A stretch of 64,000 nt of DNA, taken from NCBI RefSeq assembly GCF_014191495.1, contig NZ_JACHWR010000004.1:186001-250000 (forward strand). The letters are read 5' to 3'. Below the pieces are notes generated by a model, which had not been told where the DNA came from, did not search any database, and saw nothing but the letters and a program-made list of their open reading frames with translations. Positions 56,024 through 64,000 of this stretch are shown here, in pieces. Source of the DNA: Nocardioides soli. Its GTDB lineage: Bacteria > Actinomycetota > Actinomycetes > Propionibacteriales > Nocardioidaceae. Position numbers and translations under genes: made by a program. Each line of letters starts with the position of its first letter. Position 1 is the stretch's first letter.

Positions 56024-56773
56024 ATGAGCAGTCCGGCCGGCTCCGCCGCCGGGGCCTCGTCCGCGCCCCGGGCGCGGATGAACATCGGGCAGGTCCTCGA
56101 CCAGCTGCGGCCGGACTTCCCCGGGATCACGATCCCCAAGATCCGGTTCCTCGAGGACAAAGGGCTGATCAAGCCCGAGCGCACCCCGGCCGGCTACCGG
56201 AAGTTCTCGGTCGACGACGTCGACCGGCTCCGCTACGTGCTGCGCATGCAGCGTGACCACTACCTGCCCCTGCGGGTGATCGGCGAGCACCTCGACGCCA
56301 TCGACCGCGGCCTGGAGCCGCCGCCGATCGAGCCCGTCGTACCCACCGTCCCGCAGGTGACCCTGGCCGCCGACGGGCTGCCGAGCCCCGAGTCGTTCCG
56401 GCGCCGGGACAACCTGCGGCTGTCGCGGCGCGAGCTGCTGAAGATCGCGGAGATCTCCGAGGAGCTGCTCGGCGAGCTGGAGCAGTTCGGCCTGCTGACG
56501 GCCTCGCGCACCGGCCACTACGACACGGACGCACTGGTGATCGCCCAGACGGCGCGCGAGCTCGCGGACTTCGGCTTCGAGCCGCGGCACCTGCGCGCCT
56601 TCAAGACGGCGGCCGACCGCGAGGTCGGGCTCGTCGAGCAGGTCGTCGCCCCGCACAAGCGCGGCCGCGACACCGCCGCGCGGGCCCGCGCCGAGGAGAC
56701 CGTCAGCGAGATCGCCGCCCTCTCCGTACGCCTGCACGCCACCCTCGTCAAGGCCGGCCTGCGGGGAGCGTGA
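56024..56773 (+). CDS. ftsR: FtsR-like MerR-family regulator (Rv1828)
   Basis: 249 residues from ATG 56024. MerR helix-turn-helix (IPKIRFLEDKGLIKPERTPAGYRKFSVDDVDRLRYVLRMQ, about 36-75; segment start IPKIRFLEDKGLIKPE) and a long C-terminal region with LLGELEQFGLLTASRTGHYD. In Corynebacterium the ortholog FtsR controls ftsZ. Synteny (after garA) supports the assignment. Confidence 0.83.
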   Translation: MSSPAGSAAGASSAPRARMNIGQVLDQLRPDFPGITIPKIRFLEDKGLIKPERTPAGYRKFSVDDVDRLRYVLRMQRDHYLPLRVIGEHLDAIDRGLEPPPIEPVVPTVPQVTLAADGLPSPESFRRRDNLRLSRRELLKIAEISEELLGELEQFGLLTASRTGHYDTDALVIAQTARELADFGFEPRHLRAFKTAADREVGLVEQVVAPHKRGRDTAARARAEETVSEIAALSVRLHATLVKAGLRGA

Positions 56774-56787
56774 CTGGTCCCCCGCCC

Positions 56788-56821
56788 GCACTTGCCGGGT
56801 GCTGCAACGCCCGAGAAGTGC
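56788..56821. terminator. Hairpin downstream of ftsR
   Basis: GCACTT (56788-56793) and AAGTGC (56816-56821) with an internal CGGG/CCCG pair. It lies between ftsR and the DUF151 gene; terminator role is inferred from position. Confidence 0.4.
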
Positions 56822-56871
56822 AGGAATCGGCTGAGGATTGAGCCGCGGGTTGGCGGGAGTAGGGTGGTCTC

Positions 56872-57339
56872 GTGCGCGAAGTCGATGTCTTGGGAGTCAG
56901 GGTCGAGATGCCCTCGAACCAGCCGATCGTGCTGCTCCGCGAGGTGGCCGGCGACCGCTACCTGCCCATCTGGATCGGGGCGGTCGAGGCGACCGCCATC
57001 GCGTTCGCACAGCAGGGCGTGGTGCCGCCCCGGCCGCTGACCCACGACCTGATGAAGGACGTGCTGGCGGCGACCGGCAACGAGCTCACCGAGGTGCAGA
57101 TCACCGAGGTCCGCGACGGCGTGTTCTTCGCCAACCTGGTCTTCGGCTCCGGCGCGGAGGTGAGCGCCCGGCCCTCGGACTCGATCGCGCTCGCGCTGCG
57201 CACCGGCACCCGCATCGTGTGCGCGGAGGACGTGCTCGACGAGGCCGGCCTCGCCGTACCCGCCGAGCAGGAGGACGAGGTCGAGAAGTTCCGGGAGTTC
57301 CTCGACCATGTCACCCCCGAGGACTTCGACGCGCACTGA
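56872..57339 (+). CDS. Bifunctional nuclease family protein (DUF151, Rv1829-like)
   Basis: 155 residues from GTG 56872. DUF151 features: PIVLLREVAGDRYLPIWIGAVEATAIAFAQQG, RPLTHDLMKDVL and VSARPSDSIALALRTGTRI. Members of this family have been reported as nucleases or regulators, but the conserved actinobacterial member has no fixed role. It lies in the conserved order between the two MerR genes. Confidence 0.83.
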   Translation: MREVDVLGVRVEMPSNQPIVLLREVAGDRYLPIWIGAVEATAIAFAQQGVVPPRPLTHDLMKDVLAATGNELTEVQITEVRDGVFFANLVFGSGAEVSARPSDSIALALRTGTRIVCAEDVLDEAGLAVPAEQEDEVEKFREFLDHVTPEDFDAH

Positions 57340-57356
57340 GGTGTGGTGTTGCGGTC

Positions 57357-57488
57357 TGCGGGTTTCGGCTGCTGACCGCCGAACCCACGAGACATGCCGA
57401 TGCGACACGGCGTGGCGTGCGGGTTTCGGCTGCTGACCGCCGAAACCGGCACAGCGCCAACCCCAACCCTCAACCTCAGGTTGAGGGT
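57357..57488. repeat. Direct repeat and 23-bp palindrome in the 307-bp gap before the second MerR
   Basis: TGCGGGTTTCGGCTGCTGAC and the following CGCCGAA occur twice (57357-57383 and 57418-57444), each with TTCGGC/GCCGAA stem. Further right, ACCCTCAACCT-C-AGGTTGAGGGT (57466-57488) is a perfect 23-bp palindrome. No gene is seen; a promoter for the MerR gene is likely between 57500 and 57640. Confidence 0.8.
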
Positions 57489-57646
57489 CACGACACGCCG
57501 CCCACGTCTTTGACGCGTTCGCGCGGGGGGCCTACCTTGAACTGTCTCTGTTGTAACTCCATCGCTGTGACGCCCCGGCCTCCGGGACCGACCGGCACCT
57601 TCCCCGAACGAGTTACGCTCAACGGAGTAGCCCCACGGAGGACCGT

Positions 57647-58240
57647 GTGAACGAGAACGAGCAGCAGCACGACGCCGAGGCGTCGGTCGCTGCCCAGGCG
57701 GCGGAGGAGCAAGGACTGCTCTTCACCGACGATGTCTCCCCGCTGCCCAGTGACACCGGCTACCGCGGGCCGACCGCGTGCAACGCGGCCGGCATCACCT
57801 ACCGGCAGCTCGACTACTGGGCCCGTACCGGCCTGATCGAGCCGACCGTGCGGGGTGCGAAGGGGTCCGGGTCGCAGCGGCTCTACTCGTTCCAGGACAT
57901 CCTGTTGCTCAAGGTCGTCAAGCGTCTCCTCGACGCGGGCATCTCGCTGCAGCAGATCCGCACCGCCGTGCAGCACCTGCGCGAGCGCGGCACCGACGAC
58001 CTGACCCGCGTCACGCTGATGAGCGACGGGGTATCGGTCTACGAGTGCACCAGCAACGACGAGATCATCGACCTGCTCCAGGGCGGGCAGGGCGTCTTCG
58101 GCATCGCCATCGGCGGCGTCTGGCAGGAGATCGAGGGCACCCTCGCCGAGCTGCCCTCCGAGCGCACCGCCGAGGTCGAGGAGACCCCGGCCGTCGGCGA
58201 TGAGCTCGCCGCCCGTCGCGCGGCACGCAAGACCGGCTGA
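57647..58240 (+). CDS. MerR-family regulator (Rv1830-like)
   Basis: 197 residues from GTG 57647 with GGAGG upstream. The HTH (YRQLDYWARTGLIEPTVRG) and SFQDILLLKVVKRLLDAGISLQQIRTAV region are MerR-like; a C-terminal ligand-type domain follows. The ortholog lies next to the FtsR-like gene in actinobacteria. It stands just before a terminator and the glycine riboswitch of gcvP. Confidence 0.83.
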   Translation: MNENEQQHDAEASVAAQAAEEQGLLFTDDVSPLPSDTGYRGPTACNAAGITYRQLDYWARTGLIEPTVRGAKGSGSQRLYSFQDILLLKVVKRLLDAGISLQQIRTAVQHLRERGTDDLTRVTLMSDGVSVYECTSNDEIIDLLQGGQGVFGIAIGGVWQEIEGTLAELPSERTAEVEETPAVGDELAARRAARKTG

Positions 58241-58254
58241 TCCTCACGCTTCCA

Positions 58255-58290
58255 ACTCCGGCCCGTTGCCTCACGGCGGCGGGCCGGAGT
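58255..58290. terminator. Terminator hairpin after the second MerR gene
   Basis: ACTCCGGCCCG (58255-58265) and CGGGCCGGAGT (58280-58290) pair perfectly over 11 bp with a 14-nt loop. It separates the MerR transcript from the riboswitch-led gcvP. Confidence 0.7.
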
Positions 58291-58337
58291 CGTCTGTACG
58301 CCGCGGCACGGGTAGATTGGGCACGCCGACAATCCCG

Positions 58338-58452
58338 CACGGGAGAGTCTTCGTCCGGCGCTGCCGGGCGGAGCGCCGAAGGGGCAATCCCTCCCCGGAA
58401 CCTCTCAGGCGCCCAGGACCGCGCGGGTCAGGCAACTCTGGAGCCGTCCGGC
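58338..58452 (+). promoter_or_regulatory. Glycine riboswitch (gcvP leader)
   Basis: Diagnostic aptamer elements in order: GGGAGAGTC (58341), GCGCCGAAGGGGCAA (58373), CCCGGAACCTCTCAGGC (58394), CAGGACCGCGCGGG (58414) and CAACTCTGG (58433). One aptamer is clear; a full second one was not recognised. It lies 72 bp before gcvP, so glycine probably turns on glycine cleavage. Confidence 0.88.
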
Positions 58453-58524
58453 CTGCTCGGAGCCGGTGACAGAGGGGGAGGCACCCGAACGACCGCATCG
58501 AGTCGATACGTCGAGGAGCCCCCT

Positions 58525-61410
<2,886 letters not shown>

Positions 61411-61441
61411 GCACCACCCCACGCTTCCGAGGGGACCCCGA

Positions 61442-62782
61442 ATGAGCGTCTCCGACCTGACCGCACACCGGCTCCGGGCCCGGCTCGCCCATGCCCAGTC
61501 GGCCGGCCGGCTGCCGTCGGTGGTGGCCGGGCTGGTGCGCGATGGCGAGCCGGTGTGGTTCGACGCGTACGGCACCCCGCCGGTGTCCGGCCACGACCCG
61601 TACGACGTGCAGTACCGCATCGGGTCGATCACCAAGACGATGACCGCGGTGCTGGTGCTCCAGCTCGTCCGTGACGGCCGGATCGGGCTCGACGACCCGG
61701 CGTCGGTGGTGCTCGGCGAGGTCGGGTACGCCGACCGCTCGGTGCGCACGCTGCTCGCGCACAGCTCCGGCATGCAGTCCGAGCCGGCCGGCCCGTGGTG
61801 GGAGCGCACGGCCGGCGGGTCCTGGGCGGAGCTGACCGCCGCCAACGACGGATCGGGTGCGGTGTTCCCCGCACTCCAGGAGTTCCACTACTCCAACCTC
61901 GGCTACGCGCTGCTCGGCGAGCTGGCCGCCCGGCTGCTCGGCAGCACCTGGTGGGAGGCCGTGCACCGGCGGATCCTGATGCCGCTGGGCATGCGGCGGA
62001 CGTCGTACCTGCCCGAGGGTGCGGCCGCCCAGGGGTGGTCGGTGCACCCCTACGAGTCGACGCTCGTCGCCGAGCCGGCCACCGACACCGGTGCGATGGC
62101 GCCGGCCGGGCAGGTGTGGGCGACGGCGACCGACCTCGCGCGCTACACGTCGTTCCTGCTCGGGGGTCATCCCGACGTGCTGTCGGCCGAGGAGCTGGCC
62201 CGCGCGTTCGGCCCTCAGTCGGGCACCCCGAAGGACGGCCTGGGCTACGGCCACGGGCTGGGGTTCCAGCTCTTCCCCGGCGGTGCCGGCACGCTGGCCG
62301 GTCACACCGGGTCGATGCCGGGCTTCCTGGCGGCCTGCCTTGTCGACCGGGACCGGCGGGTGGGCGGGATGGTGCTGGCCAACGGCACCGCGGGCTACTC
62401 GCCGGCGGCCATCGTCACCGAGCTGCTCGACGAGCTCGAGCGCTGCGAGCCGACGGTCGCGCCGGCGTGGACGCCGTCACCCACGCTGCCCACCGAGCTC
62501 GCGGGCGTGCCCGGCGTGTGGCACTGGGGCAACACGCCGATCGTGTTCGCGATGGAGGGCGTCGAGCTCGTCGGTCGCCGCGGCGGGGCGGAGCTCTACC
62601 GGTTCGCGGTCGTCGACGGCCGCGTCGTGGGGCGCTCCGGCTACCACGCGGGCGAGGAGCTGCGCGTCGTCCGCCGTGCCGATGGCCGCGTCGGCCACCT
62701 CGACATCGCGACGTTCGTCTACACCCGGGAGCCCTACGACCCGGAGGCGCCGATCCCGGGCGGCCACCCGGGATCGGCCTGA
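61442..62782 (+). CDS. Serine beta-lactamase-like hydrolase
   Basis: 446 residues from ATG 61442. Serine-hydrolase motifs: SITK (SxxK, about residue 60), YSN (YxN type, in FHYSNLGYALLGELAARL) and HTGSM late. No signal peptide is evident. This class C/esterase EstB-like family includes esterases, DD-peptidases and peptidases; substrate unknown. It starts 31 bp after gcvP and could be in the same transcript. Confidence 0.8.
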   Translation: MSVSDLTAHRLRARLAHAQSAGRLPSVVAGLVRDGEPVWFDAYGTPPVSGHDPYDVQYRIGSITKTMTAVLVLQLVRDGRIGLDDPASVVLGEVGYADRSVRTLLAHSSGMQSEPAGPWWERTAGGSWAELTAANDGSGAVFPALQEFHYSNLGYALLGELAARLLGSTWWEAVHRRILMPLGMRRTSYLPEGAAAQGWSVHPYESTLVAEPATDTGAMAPAGQVWATATDLARYTSFLLGGHPDVLSAEELARAFGPQSGTPKDGLGYGHGLGFQLFPGGAGTLAGHTGSMPGFLAACLVDRDRRVGGMVLANGTAGYSPAAIVTELLDELERCEPTVAPAWTPSPTLPTELAGVPGVWHWGNTPIVFAMEGVELVGRRGGAELYRFAVVDGRVVGRSGYHAGEELRVVRRADGRVGHLDIATFVYTREPYDPEAPIPGGHPGSA

Positions 62783-62790
62783 GCCGACGG

Positions 62791-63558
62791 TCAGGCGCCC
62801 CAGCGGCCGAGCAGGTCCACGAGGTCGTCGAGCTCGGACTTCTTCGGCTTCGGCAGCGGCTCGCCCTTGAGCTTGATGTGCTTCACGACGCCGTGGTCGG
62901 CGATCCCCGGCGAGGACAGCAGCGACGCCTTCCCGGAGCTGCCGCCGATCATCGCTGCCCACATGATCTTGTGGCGCTGCACGCGGATCGTGCGGGTGGC
63001 ACCGGCGGGGACGCGCAGCTTGCCGTCGGGGCGGATCGCCCGCGGGTGGCCGTACCAGACGCGGACCGGGCGGTCGTTGTGGTTGGTGACCTTCAGCCGG
63101 CCCCGCTTGCCGCGCACCTTGGTCACGTCGACCGGCTGCACCTCGCGGACTACGACCGTGAGGGTGGCCGGAACGAGGTGGGTGTGGTCGCAGACGTAGT
63201 AGTCGATGACGTGGGTCCCGCGGGCCCGCGGAGCGAGACCGACGAGGAGCTCTCCCGGGCCGCCGGTGGAGTCGGGAAGGATCCCGGGGCTCTGCATCAC
63301 CATGACGCTGGGAAGCTTCTCCGTGAAGATGTCCGGCTCGGGGAACCGGCAGAGCGCGAGATCGTCGCCGCTCGGGGACGTGTCGTTCGCGAGGACGTCG
63401 ATGACCGTGCCCTGGCCGGGCCACATCGTCAGGGTGTCCGGGACCACGACCGGCGGTGCCGGCTCGTCGGCGTGCACCGGCGCGACGACGAGCAGAGAGG
63501 CGCCGAGTGCGGCGCCCGCCACGAGGGCGGACATACGGACGAGGACGCTGGTGCGCAA
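62791..63558 (-). CDS. Secreted protein with Ig-like/cadherin-type domain
   Basis: 255 residues from a TTG at 63558; GGAGA is 5 nt upstream. An ATG further in (63534) is an alternative. A signal peptide (MSALVAGAALGASLLVVAPVHA) is followed by VIDVLANDTSPSGDDLAL, typical of bacterial Ig-like Big_9/cadherin repeats, and a basic C-terminal domain. Function unknown; probably a cell-wall or extracellular protein. Confidence 0.7.
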   Translation of the reverse strand: MRTSVLVRMSALVAGAALGASLLVVAPVHADEPAPPVVVPDTLTMWPGQGTVIDVLANDTSPSGDDLALCRFPEPDIFTEKLPSVMVMQSPGILPDSTGGPGELLVGLAPRARGTHVIDYYVCDHTHLVPATLTVVVREVQPVDVTKVRGKRGRLKVTNHNDRPVRVWYGHPRAIRPDGKLRVPAGATRTIRVQRHKIMWAAMIGGSSGKASLLSSPGIADHGVVKHIKLKGEPLPKPKKSELDDLVDLLGRWGA

Positions 63559-63734
63559 GGGGTCTCCGATCCCGGGCTGATGCTGGTCCCGGCGACCCTA
63601 GGCCACCAACGCCCTCGCTGTACCTGAGTTGGCCGAACCGAGATGGACGCCCTGGTCACCAGGCCGGCTCGGTCGCATCGGCTCTCGACCCGGTAGTCGA
63701 GCCGGTGTTCACCTCGGTCCGCTACACATGAGCC

Positions 63735-64000
63735 ATGGGCAGTCAGCCGGTCGCACATCTCGTCGGGGACCGCCTGACGCAGCAGGTCGCGGCGTTCGGC
63801 CGGTGGGAGGACGCCGCCCGCGCCGGCGACGACGTCGCGATCCACCGGATGCGCGTGGTGTGCCGTCGGCTGCGGGCCCTGCTGGCGACCTTCCGCCCGG
63901 TGTTCGACCGCGCGCAGACCGATCCGATCCGTGCCGAGCTGGCCTGGCTGGCGGGGGTGCTCGGCGCCGCCCGGGACGCCGCCGTCGTCCACGACCGGCT
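63735..64000 (+). CDS. CHAD domain protein, N-terminal fragment (runs off the right edge)
   Basis: ATG 63735 gives 88 codons before the window ends. IHRMRVVCRRLRALLATFRPVFD and AELAWLAGVLGAARDAAVVHDRL are the characteristic His/Arg-rich helices of CHAD domains, which bind polyphosphate. The rest is outside the window. The 176-bp gap before it shows nothing else. Confidence 0.8.
   Translation, partial: MGSQPVAHLVGDRLTQQVAAFGRWEDAARAGDDVAIHRMRVVCRRLRALLATFRPVFDRAQTDPIRAELAWLAGVLGAARDAAVVHDR

Noticed and set aside
58453..58524. Second glycine aptamer
   Set aside because: The sequence lacks the conserved GCCGAAGGGG and CTCTCAGG elements a second time.

Overview
This window is high-GC DNA with many GTG starts, 4-bp ATGA/GTGA gene overlaps and leaderless-looking promoters. 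Gene families and gene order point to an actinobacterium, probably a Nocardioides-like member of the Propionibacteriales. That placement is inferred from the genes; no rRNA is present. No tRNA, rRNA, CRISPR array, prophage or complete insertion sequence was seen.

The left and middle parts (about 2.3-46.6 kb) form a steroid (cholesterol-type) catabolic island. Its blocks match gene blocks of the mycobacterial KstR and KstR2 regulons. hsaA-hsaD-hsaC-hsaB (2.9-6.6 kb) opens rings A/B. The block from 10.2 to 25.8 kb handles HIP, the C/D-ring propionate left after A/B degradation: fadE33, fadE32, fadE31 and fadD3 on the minus strand; fadE30, an ipdF-like SDR, kstR2 and fadA6 on the plus strand; ipdC, ipdB, ipdA and echA20 on the minus strand; and two SDR genes on the plus strand. 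Side-chain genes lie between 27.4 and 44.3 kb: fadA5 and cyp125 (divergent); ltp3, ltp4 and a tandem DUF35 gene, with a divergent F420-type oxidoreductase; another acyl-CoA synthetase; and echA19 divergent from fadD19, followed by a nitronate monooxygenase-like gene. Seven KstR-type boxes (core AGAAC-n-n-GTTCT) and two KstR2-type operators (TTGCTTGGTA fused to a -10 element) sit at the expected promoters. kstR, kshAB, kstD, hsaEFG, chsE1E2, chsH1H2, ltp2 and mce4 are absent, so the pathway must be completed elsewhere.

Housekeeping and accessory genes are interspersed: an MFS transporter with a partner protein, an OhrR-like regulator, methionine aminopeptidase, an aldo/keto reductase, a second clpP pair with an XRE regulator ending in Leu-Ala-Ala, a class-E/F-like sortase, a PAP2-type membrane protein, and a secreted DUF1501/DUF1800 pair.

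From 49.7 kb rightward the window is core genome: two CNNM/CorC-type membrane proteins, then the conserved block CDP-alcohol phosphatidyltransferase, DUF881, small basic protein, DUF881, gcvH, garA-like FHA gene, ftsR-like MerR, DUF151 nuclease, second MerR. It ends with a glycine-riboswitch-preceded gcvP, a beta-lactamase-fold hydrolase, a secreted protein and a truncated CHAD gene.

Two intergenic repeat families stand out. One, bounded by GGTGGTTGAGG and CTCGAAACCACC, supplies the final Gly-Gly-stop of three genes and is translated as an interdomain linker in a fourth. The other, an 8-copy 16-bp palindrome TTCATCCCTTGATGAA, brackets an AbiEi/nuclease-like gene in inverted orientation.
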